Shown: positions 16,298 through 24,541 of the stretch, in pieces
Numbering within the stretch: the stretch's first letter is position 1
How the letters are laid out: each line of letters opens with the position of its first letter
From: Pseudomonas sp. UBA4194
Lineage (GTDB): Bacteria; Pseudomonadota; Gammaproteobacteria; Pseudomonadales; Pseudomonadaceae
Assembly: GCF_002379585.1 (NCBI RefSeq)
Contig: NZ_DFUE01000022.1
Coordinates: 19,790-83,789, forward strand
Direction: 5' to 3'
Length of the DNA: 64,000 bases
Notes under the pieces: model-generated
Told to the model about the DNA's origin: nothing
What the model saw: only the letters and a program-made list of their open reading frames with translations
Database searches by the model: none
Position numbers and translations under genes: made by a program

Positions 16298-17131
16298 TCA
16301 AACCGGCCGATCCCCCAGTATTGTCGCCCGGTGCATCACCCTTCTCTGCGGCCGATAATCATCAGCCGCGTAATGCTGTGTCACCCGGTTGTCCCAGAAC
16401 GCCACATCATCGGCTCGCCACTGCCAGCGCACGGTGAACTCCGGGCGTATGGCGTGGGCAAACAGTAGTTTGAGCAACGCCTCGCTTTCTGCCGCCGAAA
16501 CTTCGTTGATCCGCGTCGTGAACCCCTCGCTGACGAACAGCGCCTTGCGCCCGGTCACCGGGTGGGTGCGCACCACCGGGTGCGACAACGGCACGTGCTG
16601 GCTGCGGGTCTGCTCCCAGCGGGCAAGGGCTTGGGCGTCGTTGCCGAAACGCTCCAACGGAAACGACTTGGCGAAGTCATGGGTCGCCGTGAGGCCGTCG
16701 AACAGCCGTTGCAGCGCCGGTGACAATGCCTCGAAGGCCGCCGTGCCACTGGCCCAGCTGGTATCGCCGCCGTAGGCCGGCACCTGTTTGGCGCTCAGCA
16801 CTGCACCCATGGCCGGGTTGGGCAGAAAGGTCACGTCGGTGTGCCAGATGGCGTTGTCACGCACGTCGGTCACCGCCGTATCCAGCACCAGCACCTCGCG
16901 TTGCTCGGGCACGCTGGGGTAGATCGGATGGATGTGCAGCTCACCGAATTGCTGGGCGAAGCGGGCCTGCTGAACCGGGGTGATCGGCTGGTCGCGCCAG
17001 AAGATCACCTGATGGTCGAGCAGGGCTTGCTCGATCGCGCGACGCTGTGGCTTGGTGATATCCCGAGTCAGGTCGATACCCTGGACCACCGCGCCGATGG
17101 CGGGGGTCAGGGGAGTGATATGCAGAGTCAT
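16298..17131 (-). CDS. tauD: Taurine dioxygenase TauD
   Basis: A 277-aa cytoplasmic Fe(II)/2-oxoglutarate dioxygenase that hydroxylates taurine so it falls apart into sulfite and aminoacetaldehyde. The iron triad is visible as His97-x-Asp99 ('AIWHTDVTF') and His253 ('TQHYAADDYRPQRR'); Arg264 or Arg268 would hold 2-oxoglutarate. Length agrees with E. coli TauD (283 aa). It is the last gene of a leftward operon with tauC, tauB, tauA and an extra binding protein. Confidence 0.92.
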   Translation of the reverse strand: MTLHITPLTPAIGAVVQGIDLTRDITKPQRRAIEQALLDHQVIFWRDQPITPVQQARFAQQFGELHIHPIYPSVPEQREVLVLDTAVTDVRDNAIWHTDVTFLPNPAMGAVLSAKQVPAYGGDTSWASGTAAFEALSPALQRLFDGLTATHDFAKSFPLERFGNDAQALARWEQTRSQHVPLSHPVVRTHPVTGRKALFVSEGFTTRINEVSAAESEALLKLLFAHAIRPEFTVRWQWRADDVAFWDNRVTQHYAADDYRPQRRVMHRATILGDRPV

Positions 17132-17170
17132 GTTGTTCAGCTCTGTTGAGGTGTCGGAAAATGCGGGACT

Positions 17171-18001
17171 TCAGTGCGTCTGTCCGTGCCAGGGCACCAG
17201 GTGGCGTTGCAGGGCGCGCAGGCCCATCTCCAGGGCGAAGGCAATCAGGGCGATCACCAGGATCCCCAGCACCACCACATCGGTCACCAGGAACTGTGCG
17301 GCCGATTGCACCATGAAGCCCAGGCCGCTGGTGGCCGCGATCAGTTCAGCGGCCACCAGGGTCGACCAACCGACCCCCAGGCCGATTCGAATGCCGGTGA
17401 GAATCTCCGGCAAGGCACTGGGCACGATTACATGGCGGACCAGCTGCCAGCGGGTTGCCCCCAGCGACTGCGCAGCGCGTAATTTGGCCGGGTCCACGGT
17501 GCGTACGCCGGTGGCCGTGGCGATGGCAATCGGGGCGAAGATCGCCAGGTAGATCAGCAGCACCTTGGAGGTTTCGCCGATGCCGCACCAGATCACGATC
17601 AGGGGCAGGTAGGCCAGCGGCGGAATCGGCCGGTAGAACTCGATCAGCGGGTCGAGGATGCCCTGGGCGACGCGGTTGTGGCCGATGGCGATGCCTACCG
17701 GAATGGCCAACAGTACGGCAAACAGCAGGGCCAGGCCGATGCGGCCGAGGCTGGCGGCCAGATGCTGCCAGAGGGTCGCATCCATGTAGCCCTGGGTGGC
17801 CAGCAGCCAACCCTTTTGCAGCACGGCGGCGGGCGAGGGCAGGAACAGCGGCTCGATCAATTCGCTGGCGGTCACGGCCCACCAGAGCAACAGCACGCCG
17901 ACCAGGGTCAGGGTACTGATCCAGCGGGTGCTCAGGCTCAACCGTTGCTGCCCCGGGTTCGCCGGACGGCTGGCCACGGCCGGAATTTCGTAGCTGCTCA
18001 T
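17171..18001 (-). CDS. tauC: Taurine ABC transporter permease TauC
   Basis: A 276-aa inner-membrane protein with about six spans. The permease signature 'AAQSLGATRWQLVRHVIVPSALPEILTGIRIGLGVGWSTLVAAELI' lies near residues 175-220, with the aromatic/sulfonate-family ending 'TDVVVLGILVIALIAFALEMGLRALQRHLVPWHG'. The N-terminus is cytoplasmic and polar. Its ATG overlaps the tauB stop by four bases, coupling the two. It forms the translocation path for taurine delivered by TauA. Confidence 0.92.
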   Translation of the reverse strand: MSSYEIPAVASRPANPGQQRLSLSTRWISTLTLVGVLLLWWAVTASELIEPLFLPSPAAVLQKGWLLATQGYMDATLWQHLAASLGRIGLALLFAVLLAIPVGIAIGHNRVAQGILDPLIEFYRPIPPLAYLPLIVIWCGIGETSKVLLIYLAIFAPIAIATATGVRTVDPAKLRAAQSLGATRWQLVRHVIVPSALPEILTGIRIGLGVGWSTLVAAELIAATSGLGFMVQSAAQFLVTDVVVLGILVIALIAFALEMGLRALQRHLVPWHGQTH

Positions 18002-18789
18002 GCGGGCTCCTGCCGCGGCGCGGCACGTTGGGCGAAGACCTGAGCGAGCACATGCTCGCGGGTTTCGATGAAGCGTGGATCGGATTTGATCGCCCGAGCG
18101 CTTTCGCCGGCGGCGTAACGCTGGCCGAAATCCAGGCTCAGGCGTTCCTCGATGCGCCCTGGATTGGGCGCCAGCAGGATCAGGTCGGTGGCCAGGAACA
18201 CCGCTTCCTCGATGTCATGGGTGATCAGGAAAATCGGCTTGGCGGTGCGTTGCCACACCTGCAGCAGCAGTTCCTGCATCTGCTCGCGGGTGAAGGCGTC
18301 CAGCGCCCCGAAGGGTTCATCCATCAACAGCACGCGCGGATCGGCCGCCAGCGCACGGGCCAGGCCTACGCGCTGTTTCTGCCCACCGGACAGCTGCCAC
18401 ACGCGGCGCTCGGCGAAATCGGCCAGATCCACCAGGGCGAGCATGTCCCGCGCCTTGGCTTCACGTTGCGCGCGGGGCACCCCGGCCAGTTGCAGGCCAA
18501 AGGCGACGTTGGCCAGGACGTCCTGCCACGGCAGCAGCGCGTCGTCCTGGAACACCACCCCGCGATCGGCCCCAGGGCCCTGTACGAGCACGTCGTCCAG
18601 GCTGATGCGACCGCTGCTGGGCGTGACGAATCCGGCAATCAGATTCAGCAGTGAGGTCTTGCCGCTGCCGGACGGTCCCAGGGCCACGCACAGCTGCTGC
18701 GGGCCCAAGGTCAGGGAAATGTCCTGCAACACCGGCTGCGCGGCGCCGGGGTAGTGGGCGCCGATCCGTTCGAGGGTCAGGTGAGCCAT
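17998..18789 (-). CDS. tauB: Taurine ABC transporter ATPase TauB
   Basis: A 263-aa cytoplasmic ABC ATPase. Walker A GPSGSGKTS is at residues 38-46, the Q-loop at 'VFQDDALLPW', the signature 'LSGGQKQRVGLARAL' near 138, and Walker B 'VLLMDEPFGALD' near 160, followed by the His switch 'LITHDIEEAVFLATDLILL'. This nitrate/sulfonate/taurine subgroup has the 'DALLPWQDVLANVAFGLQLAGV' sequence. It powers TauC. It overlaps tauC at its 3' end and follows tauA by 21 bp. Confidence 0.92.
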   Translation of the reverse strand: MAHLTLERIGAHYPGAAQPVLQDISLTLGPQQLCVALGPSGSGKTSLLNLIAGFVTPSSGRISLDDVLVQGPGADRGVVFQDDALLPWQDVLANVAFGLQLAGVPRAQREAKARDMLALVDLADFAERRVWQLSGGQKQRVGLARALAADPRVLLMDEPFGALDAFTREQMQELLLQVWQRTAKPIFLITHDIEEAVFLATDLILLAPNPGRIEERLSLDFGQRYAAGESARAIKSDPRFIETREHVLAQVFAQRAAPRQEPA

Positions 18790-18810
18790 GAGGCAATGCT
18801 CCGGTGAGGG

Positions 18811-19791
18811 TTACTGCACGAACTTGGCGCTGACGTATGGCGCGTAGTCCGGCAGCACGGCTTCAAGCTTGCCTTGCTCCTTGAGGAACTCGGCGGTCTT
18901 GGCGATCGATTGGGCGGTGCCGCCGTCGAGCAGGGCACTCGACGCCTGGGCACTGGCATCCGGGTAGGTCGAGCCCGCCAGCAGGTCCGGCACGTCGGCC
19001 GCGTTGGAGCCGGTCAGCTTGGCAATCTTCTGCACCTGTTCGGAGTCGACGGTCCAGGCAGCTTTGTTCCTGGCGTAGTCAGCGAACGCGTCCAGGGTGA
19101 CCTTGGCGAACTGGGCGATCACCTGCGGGTGCTTGTCGGCGTAGTCCTTGCGCGCCACCCAGACTTCGAAGGTCGGCGCGCCCCACTGGCCGACCTGAGC
19201 GGCGTCGGTGAGGGTCTTGCCGGTCTTGCGAATCTCCCCCAAGGCTGGCGACCAGACGAACGCACCGTCGATGTCGCCGCGCTTCCAGGCCGCGGCGATT
19301 TCGGCCGGCTGCAGGTTCACCACCTTGACCTTGCCTTCCAGACCCCAATGCTTGAGGGCACCGAGCAGGCTGTAGTGGGAGGTCGAAACGAACGGTGTGG
19401 CGATGGTCTTGCCCACCAGTTGCTGGGGGTTGTCGATGCCACTGCCGTTGCGCACCACCAGGGCCTCGGCGGAATTGATCTGCGCCGAGACGATGAACGC
19501 CACGATCGGCAGTTTGCGCGAGGCTGCCGCGGCCAGAGGGCTGGAACCCAGGTTGCCGATCTGCACATCGCCCGAGGCGATCGCGGTGACCACTTCCGGG
19601 CCGCTGTTGAAGCGGCGCCAGTCGATCTTCTCGCCGATGGCTTTTTCGTAAACCCCGTCGGCCTGTGGCACTTTGCTGGGGTCGATACCGGTCTGGTAGC
19701 CCACGGTCAGGTTGGCAGCCTGGACCCCCAGGGTCAGGCCGGTGAGGGCCAGGGCGGTGATGAGTCGACGCGCGAAGAATTGCTGGGCCAT
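18811..19791 (-). CDS. tauA: Taurine-binding protein TauA
   Basis: A 326-aa periplasmic binding protein with a signal peptide (MAQQFFARRLITALALTGLTLGVQAA). The mature region 'NLTVGYQTGIDPSKVPQADGVYEKAIGEKIDWRRFNSGPEVVTAIASGDVQIGN' is typical of TauA, as is 'VNLQPAEIAAAWKRGDIDGAFVWSPALGEI'. It captures taurine and passes it to TauBC. It is the second gene of the leftward operon, 58 bp after the extra binding protein. Confidence 0.9.
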   Translation of the reverse strand: MAQQFFARRLITALALTGLTLGVQAANLTVGYQTGIDPSKVPQADGVYEKAIGEKIDWRRFNSGPEVVTAIASGDVQIGNLGSSPLAAAASRKLPIVAFIVSAQINSAEALVVRNGSGIDNPQQLVGKTIATPFVSTSHYSLLGALKHWGLEGKVKVVNLQPAEIAAAWKRGDIDGAFVWSPALGEIRKTGKTLTDAAQVGQWGAPTFEVWVARKDYADKHPQVIAQFAKVTLDAFADYARNKAAWTVDSEQVQKIAKLTGSNAADVPDLLAGSTYPDASAQASSALLDGGTAQSIAKTAEFLKEQGKLEAVLPDYAPYVSAKFVQ

Positions 19792-19849
19792 GGTGGCTGC
19801 CTCGAAAAATTGTGGTTATGGGTGTGGCGCGGGTTGGGCGGGGTGCAGG

Positions 19850-20824
19850 TCAGGGCTGCCAGGTGGCAACCGCCTTGGCGTCCACCGGCTTGGGCAACAG
19901 GCCCGCAGCCAGGAACGCGTCGGCGATGCTTTGTTGCTCACCCAGTTGGTCGGCGGTCACCGGCTGCACCTGGTAGGTGCGGTGCAGGTTGGCGGCTTCC
20001 ACGGTGGCGCCGTCGAGGTTGCCCCACAGCGGGCCGAGAATCGCCGCGGCCTTGGCGGGGTTGGCCTTGGTCCACTCACCGGTCTGCTGCAGCTCGGCGA
20101 ACACCTGCTTGAGCACTGCCGAGTGGCTCTTGGCGTAGGCCGCGCTGGTCAGGTAATAGCGTTTGTACTGGGCCAGCCCCTTGCCGTCGGCCAGGGTGCG
20201 GGTGGGCAATTGGCGCTGGGCGGCGGTGAGGAAGGGTTCCCAGGTCACCCAGGCATCGACCTTGCCGTTTTCGAAGGCGGCACGGCCATCGGCGGGGGTC
20301 AGGTAGGCCGGCGTGATATCAGCGAATTTCAACCCGGCCTTGGTCAGCGCGGCAATCAGCAGGTAGTGGCTGCCGGCGGCTTTGGTCACGGCAACCTTCT
20401 TGCCCTTGAGGTCCGCCAGGCTATGCAGCGGCGAATCTTGTCGCACGACGATGGCCTGGGCCTGGGGTGACGCGGATTCCTGGGCGAAATACGCCAACTG
20501 AGCGCCGGCGGCCTGGGCGAACACCGGGACGGTGTCGGCGACATCGGCACTGATGTCGACGTTGCCGACGTTCAATGACTCGAGCAGGGGCAAACCACTG
20601 GGAAACTCATGCCAGCTGACCTTGATGCCGTCTTTGGCCAGGGCTTTCTCCAGCGTGCCCTGGGTCTTGAGCAGGGTGATCAGCGTGGACGATTTCTGAT
20701 AGCCGATGCGCAGGGTTTCCTCGGCATGGGCCAGTAGCGGCATCGTGGCGGCCATGGTCAGGGCGAGCCCGACGAACAGCTGCGAAACTGGGCTGGAATT
20801 TTTTGAACGGGTGCCGATTCGCAT
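19850..20824 (-). CDS. Extra sulfonate-type binding protein heading the tau operon
   Basis: A 324-aa periplasmic binding protein with a cleavable signal (hydrophobic stretch to AHA, about residue 35). The mature start 'EETLRIGYQKSSTLITLLK' and 'GTLEKALAKDGIKVSWHEFPSGLPLLESLNVGNVDISADVADTVPVFAQAAG' closely follow SsuA (24542-25507), more than TauA. It is the first gene of the leftward tau operon but has no permease or ATPase of its own, so it probably hands another organosulfonate or sulfate ester to TauBC or to SsuBC. The start at 20824 gives a proper basic n-region (MRIGTRSK). Ligand unknown. Confidence 0.83.
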   Translation of the reverse strand: MRIGTRSKNSSPVSQLFVGLALTMAATMPLLAHAEETLRIGYQKSSTLITLLKTQGTLEKALAKDGIKVSWHEFPSGLPLLESLNVGNVDISADVADTVPVFAQAAGAQLAYFAQESASPQAQAIVVRQDSPLHSLADLKGKKVAVTKAAGSHYLLIAALTKAGLKFADITPAYLTPADGRAAFENGKVDAWVTWEPFLTAAQRQLPTRTLADGKGLAQYKRYYLTSAAYAKSHSAVLKQVFAELQQTGEWTKANPAKAAAILGPLWGNLDGATVEAANLHRTYQVQPVTADQLGEQQSIADAFLAAGLLPKPVDAKAVATWQP

Positions 20825-21212
20825 GGAAACCTCGAGGCCGCCTTGGGCGGTAGTGGGGGCATGATCGAGAGCATCCGGTGGTCCGGTGGGTGGAATCTAA
20901 ACGATCTAAGAATCGTTATTGAAATATCATTTGGGAATTAGCTTATTAGACCCGTAACGGGTTGACCGTTTGTTTGGTTATGCGCTTTTGTTATTCGATA
21001 AAATTCTAAAAATTAATGAAACAATTCTTTTTGGTTTTGTGAAAATTTCGTTAACCTCGGCAACCAGAGAATGGCTTAGACCAAAGTCTCGAAACGGCTT
21101 GTAACCATTGACTAATTGGTCACGCATTGGCGCTAATCGCGCATCGGCGGAGAAGGGGCAGCAGACCCCGACCAAAGAACACCACAAAAATTAGAAACGA
21201 GAGGAGCATCAC
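20825..21212. promoter_or_regulatory. AT-rich divergent promoter region of tau operon and porin
   Basis: A 388-bp gap between a leftward and a rightward gene, clearly richer in A+T than its surroundings from about 20890 to 21050. It holds a perfect inverted repeat AACGAT-CTAAGA-ATCGTT at 20900-20917 and a perfect palindrome ACCCGT-A-ACGGGT at 20950-20962. Both are candidate operators. Sulfur-starvation control by CysB-type LysR regulators is expected for these genes but no confident CysB box can be read. The porin start at 21213 has GAGAGGAGCATCAC as ribosome site. A minus-strand frame at 20978-21187 is judged spurious. Confidence 0.5.
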
Positions 21213-22544
21213 ATGTACAAGCAGTCGCTCGCCGCAGCCATCGCGCTCGCCAGCATCTCCGCCACTGTTCAGGCAGCCGACCCAGCACCGTCGGGCTTCT
21301 TGGACGGCAGCAAGGCCACCATCAGCTCGCGTACCATGTACTTCCGTAACGACAACCGTGACGGCGGCGCCGACCAGCAGGAATCCGGCCAGGGTTTCCT
21401 GTTCAACTTTCTCTCTGGTTACACTGCCGGTACCGTAGGTTTTGGCCTGGACGTCCAGGGCATGACCGGTATCCACCTGGACGGTGGCCGTGGCCATCAC
21501 CCCGACAACAGCAACTTCTTCCCGAGCGACAGCGATGGCTCGGCCGAGAAGAGCTGGTCGCGTCTGGGCGCCAACGGCAAGGTCAAATTCTCCAAGACCG
21601 AAGCCAAGATCGGTAACGCGCTGCAGCCCAACCTGCCAATCCTGGTATCCAACGATGGTCGTCTGCTGCCACAGACCTTCCAGGGCGCGATCGTTACCTC
21701 CAAGGAACTGGACAACTTCACCTTCACCGCAGGTCGCCTGAACAAGGCTGCCGGCCGTGCGTCGAGCAACTACGACAACCTGTCGGTTGCCGGCGGCACC
21801 AAGGGCTCGAACAACTTCTCGTTCGCCGGTGTGGATTGGAAAGCCACCAAGGACCTGACCCTGCAGGCCTACCACGCGCAGCTGGAAGACTACTACAAGC
21901 AGACTTTCCTGGGCGCCGTGCACGTGCTGCCACTGGGAGAAGACCAGTCGTTCAAGACTGACCTGCGTTACTTCGACAGCCGTTCCAACGGCAAGAATGG
22001 TGACGTTGGCTACCGCTTTGCCAATGGCTACGCCAGCAACGTAGGCGAGGTCGACAACAAGACCTGGAGTGCCATCTTCACCTACGCCATCTCCGGTCAC
22101 TCGTTCCTGCTGGGCTACCAGTCGGTGGGCGACGACAGCGGCATGCCTTACATCAGCAACGGCAGCGTCGTCGACGGCCGTGGCCGCAACGAAGGCCAGG
22201 GCGGTTCCAGCGTCTACCTGTTCACCGACAGCATGGTCACCTCGTTCACCCGTGCTGGCGAGAACACCACCTTCGGTCAGTACTCGTATGACTTCAGCCG
22301 TGTGGGCGTACCAGGCCTGAAAACCTCCGTAGCCTATCTGCGTGGTGATGACATCCGTGTAGCCACCGGTTCCGACCGTACCGAGTGGGAACGCGACATG
22401 CGCGTCGACTACGTGATCCAGGCCGGTACCTTCAAGAACGTGGGCTTCTCGCTGCGCCAGGGTACTTACCGTGGCGACGTGGCAGGTTCGGCCGATACCG
22501 ATCAGACTCGCTTCATCGTCAACTACACCTACGCTCTGAAGTAG
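21213..22544 (+). CDS. OprD-family outer-membrane porin (OprE/OprQ-like)
   Basis: A 443-aa beta-barrel protein with signal peptide MYKQSLAAAIALASISATVQAA. The mature start 'DPAPSGFLDGSKATISSRTMYFRNDNRDGGADQQESGQGFLFNFLSGYTAGTVGFGLDVQGMTGIHLDGG' is the OprD family N-terminus, and the chain ends in aromatic 'RFIVNYTYALK', with alternating strands throughout. Position between tau and lsfA/ssu genes suggests it lets sulfonates or related anions through the outer membrane; its true substrate is not shown by sequence. Codon choice is strongly biased, as in highly expressed genes. Confidence 0.88.
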   Translation: MYKQSLAAAIALASISATVQAADPAPSGFLDGSKATISSRTMYFRNDNRDGGADQQESGQGFLFNFLSGYTAGTVGFGLDVQGMTGIHLDGGRGHHPDNSNFFPSDSDGSAEKSWSRLGANGKVKFSKTEAKIGNALQPNLPILVSNDGRLLPQTFQGAIVTSKELDNFTFTAGRLNKAAGRASSNYDNLSVAGGTKGSNNFSFAGVDWKATKDLTLQAYHAQLEDYYKQTFLGAVHVLPLGEDQSFKTDLRYFDSRSNGKNGDVGYRFANGYASNVGEVDNKTWSAIFTYAISGHSFLLGYQSVGDDSGMPYISNGSVVDGRGRNEGQGGSSVYLFTDSMVTSFTRAGENTTFGQYSYDFSRVGVPGLKTSVAYLRGDDIRVATGSDRTEWERDMRVDYVIQAGTFKNVGFSLRQGTYRGDVAGSADTDQTRFIVNYTYALK

Positions 22545-22560
22545 TAGGTCTGGTTGCAGG

Positions 22561-22586
22561 AAAAGCCCGCCTTGTGCGGGCTTTTT
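22561..22586 (+). terminator. Rho-independent terminator after porin
   Basis: AAAAGCCCGC and GCGGGCTTTTT form a 10-bp stem with a CTTGT loop and a T-run, 17 bp after the porin stop. The A-run on the left arm would let it act in both directions. Confidence 0.92.
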
Positions 22587-22604
22587 CGTTTCTAGGAATT
22601 GGTG

Positions 22605-22650
22605 TGGATGGTCCCCTCACCCCAGCCCTCTCCCTAAGGGAGAGGGAGCC
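22605..22650. repeat. Type C repeat
   Basis: GATGGTCCCCTCACCCCAGC followed by CCTCTCCCTAAGGGAGAGGG, a hairpin with arms CCCTCTCCCT/AGGGAGAGGG-like. The same unit, in either orientation, is seen at 52.0 kb and at the right edge of the window, with fragments at 1.6 and 45.4 kb. Confidence 0.75.
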
Positions 22651-22839
22651 TGACGCGGTGTGCTTTTGACTTTCTCTCCCAGGGGCAATACGGCGGCAGG
22701 GGGGCGCTTACCACCATTTTCGGCTCAAGCCCTGTGCCCATATTCCGAATCTACCTAACGCCATCACCATCCATTCTTTTTCTTTCTGCGCCGGCCAGTG
22801 CACAGTCGTCTTCATAACAGCCAAAGGAGCCGCACCATC

Positions 22840-23478
22840 ATGACCATCCGCCTGGGCGACATCGCCCCCGACTTCGAGCAGGATTCCAGCGAAGGCACCA
22901 TTCGCTTCCACGAGTGGCTGGGCAACCAATGGGGAGTGTTGTTCTCTCACCCCGCCGACTTCACCCCCGTGTGCACCACGGAGCTGGGCTTCACCGCCAA
23001 GCTCAAGGATGAATTCGCCCAGCGTAACGTCAAGGCCATTGCCCTGTCCGTAGACCCGGTCGATTCCCATCACCGCTGGATCGGTGACATCAACGAAACC
23101 CAGGGCACCACGGTCAATTTCCCGATCCTGGCCGATGCCGATCGCAAGGTGTCGGACCTGTACGATCTGATTCATCCGAACGCCAACGACACCCTGACGG
23201 TTCGGTCGCTGTTCGTGATCGACCCGAACAAGAAGGTCCGCCTGACCATCACCTATCCCGCCAGCACCGGGCGTAACTTCCACGAGATCTTGCGGGTGAT
23301 CGACTCGCTGCAATTGACCGACAGCCACAAGGTGGCAACACCGGCCAACTGGCAGGACGGCGATGAAGTAGTGATCGTGCCGTCGCTCAAGGATGAAGAG
23401 GAAATCAGGCAGCGCTTTCCCAAAGGTTATCGGGCGGTGAAGCCCTACCTGCGTCTGACGCCTCAGCCAAACCGTTAG
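22840..23478 (+). CDS. lsfA: 1-Cys peroxiredoxin LsfA
   Basis: A 212-aa thiol peroxidase of the Prx6 class that reduces hydrogen peroxide and alkyl peroxides. The peroxidatic Cys45 lies in FTPVCTTE with Thr42; the Prx6-type 'DPVDSHHRWIGDI' and C-terminal 'VVIVPSLKDEEEIRQRFPKGYRAVKPYLRLTP' are present, and there is no resolving Cys in the usual 2-Cys position. The start ATG follows CCAAAGGAGCC. LsfA is known in P. putida as a sulfate-starvation-induced protein encoded by the ssu locus, and its position here agrees; reducing stress from sulfonate oxygenases is the presumed reason. Confidence 0.93.
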   Translation: MTIRLGDIAPDFEQDSSEGTIRFHEWLGNQWGVLFSHPADFTPVCTTELGFTAKLKDEFAQRNVKAIALSVDPVDSHHRWIGDINETQGTTVNFPILADADRKVSDLYDLIHPNANDTLTVRSLFVIDPNKKVRLTITYPASTGRNFHEILRVIDSLQLTDSHKVATPANWQDGDEVVIVPSLKDEEEIRQRFPKGYRAVKPYLRLTPQPNR

Positions 23479-23506
23479 GGCTGCTCGAGGAGCTGATTCC
23501 ACACCC

Positions 23507-23589
23507 CCTGTGGGAGCGGGCTCTGCCCGCGATGGGGACGCTGCGGTGTCTGGTCGGACGCCATCGCGGGCAGAGCCCGCTCCCACAGG
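23507..23589. repeat. Perfect inverted pair of type A REPs
   Basis: The 29 bases at 23507-23535 are the exact reverse complement of those at 23561-23589, separated by 25 bp. Each arm carries the core GCGGGCAGAGCCCGC. The pair lies right after lsfA and would form a long hairpin in its mRNA, likely protecting or ending it. Confidence 0.93.
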
Positions 23590-23635
23590 TCCATCACCCA
23601 CAGGTCCATCACCCACAGGTCCATCACCCACAGGT
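23582..23635. repeat. 15-bp minisatellite at the REP edge
   Basis: CCATCACCCACAGGT repeats at 23591, 23606 and 23621 without a mismatch, preceded by CCCACAGGT (23582-23590), which is the end of the adjoining REP. The array seems to have grown from the REP edge by slippage. Confidence 0.93.
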
Positions 23636-23797
23636 CCTTGAGCAACCGGACCACTCTCCAAGCCATGTGCATATGCTTTTAAAATCTAAACAAATGAAAA
23701 AATATGATTTAAAGATATAAACCCCGCCTGTTAATGTTCCCCCCATCAAGCGCCTTCAGCTGAAGCGCCAAACCCCGCTATTTCAAGGAAGCGCCCT

Positions 23798-24391
23798 ATG
23801 CTGGTCGTATCTCTGGGCGGCAGCCCCAGTCTGCGTTCGCGTTCCAGTGTGTTGCTGGAACGCAGCAAGCACTGGCTGCAACAACACGGCGTCGAAGTCG
23901 TCGGTTTTCAGGTACGGGACTTCCCGGCCGAAGATCTGCTGCACGCTCGGTTCGACAGCCCGCAAGTGCTGCACTTTCTCGAACTGGTGGCCAAGGCCGA
24001 TGGCTTGGTGGTTGCCACGCCGGTGTACAAGGCCTCGTTTTCCGGTGCCCTGAAAACCCTGCTGGATCTGCTGCCCGAACGCGCCCTGAGCAACAAGGTG
24101 GTACTGCCCATCGCCACGGGTGGCAGCATCGCCCACATGCTGGCAGTGGACTACGCCCTCAAGCCCGTATTGGCCTCGCTCAAGGCGCAGGAAATGCTCC
24201 AGGGCATCTTTGCCGACGACAGTCAGATCGCCTATGGCGAAGGCAGCGCGGCCGCACAACTGGCGCCGGCGCTGGAACAGCGGCTGGAGAATGCGCTGCA
24301 GGAATTCCATGGCTTTCTGGTGCGCAAGCCTCGCGCCCACGACCCGGCCTTGTTGACCGAGAGTCTGCGCAGCGCGCGCTGGAGTATCTAG
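23798..24391 (+). CDS. ssuE: NAD(P)H-dependent FMN reductase SsuE
   Basis: A 197-aa flavodoxin-like reductase that supplies FMNH2 to the alkanesulfonate monooxygenase SsuD. Family features are 'MLVVSLGGSPSLRSRSSVLLERS' (phosphate-binding loop near residues 6-17), 'DGLVVATPVYKASFSGALKTLLDLLPERALSNKVVLPIATGG' in the middle, and a DSQ-containing C-terminal part. Length matches SsuE (about 190 aa). It is the first gene of ssuEADCBF, behind an A+T-rich promoter and ahead of ssuA by 150 bp. Confidence 0.92.
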   Translation: MLVVSLGGSPSLRSRSSVLLERSKHWLQQHGVEVVGFQVRDFPAEDLLHARFDSPQVLHFLELVAKADGLVVATPVYKASFSGALKTLLDLLPERALSNKVVLPIATGGSIAHMLAVDYALKPVLASLKAQEMLQGIFADDSQIAYGEGSAAAQLAPALEQRLENALQEFHGFLVRKPRAHDPALLTESLRSARWSI

Positions 24392-24541
24392 ACATCCGCG
24401 ACGGGGTGCTGCCCAAGACCCCGTTGCAGGCAGGCTCGCTCCCACAAGGGCACTGCCGTCCGTATCGCGTTGTACTCACCTTACTCGCCCGCCAACGGGC
24501 AAGCAGGTGCTGCCAATCCCCTACTGCAAAAGGAGAGTGCC

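Larger units (their letters stand above)
23479..23797. promoter_or_regulatory. lsfA-ssuE gap: REP pair, minisatellite and AT-rich ssu promoter
   Basis: The left half holds repeats (listed separately). From 23670 to 23725 the sequence is very A+T-rich (TTTTAAAATCTAAACAAATG, AAAATATGATTTAAAG), the likely promoter of ssuEADCBF and a plausible CysB-type target. At 23750-23768 the leader can fold GCGC-c-TTCAG with CTGAA-GCGC. A CAAGGAAGCGCCCT ribosome site precedes ssuE. Confidence 0.45.

Noticed and set aside
20978..21187. 69-codon leftward frame in the tau/porin control region
   Set aside because: It overlaps the A+T-rich promoter region, has no ribosome site and no family resemblance.
23582..23635. 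Possible CRISPR-like or protein repeat
   Set aside because: Direct 15-bp units without spacers; the frame through it has no start region or gene context.
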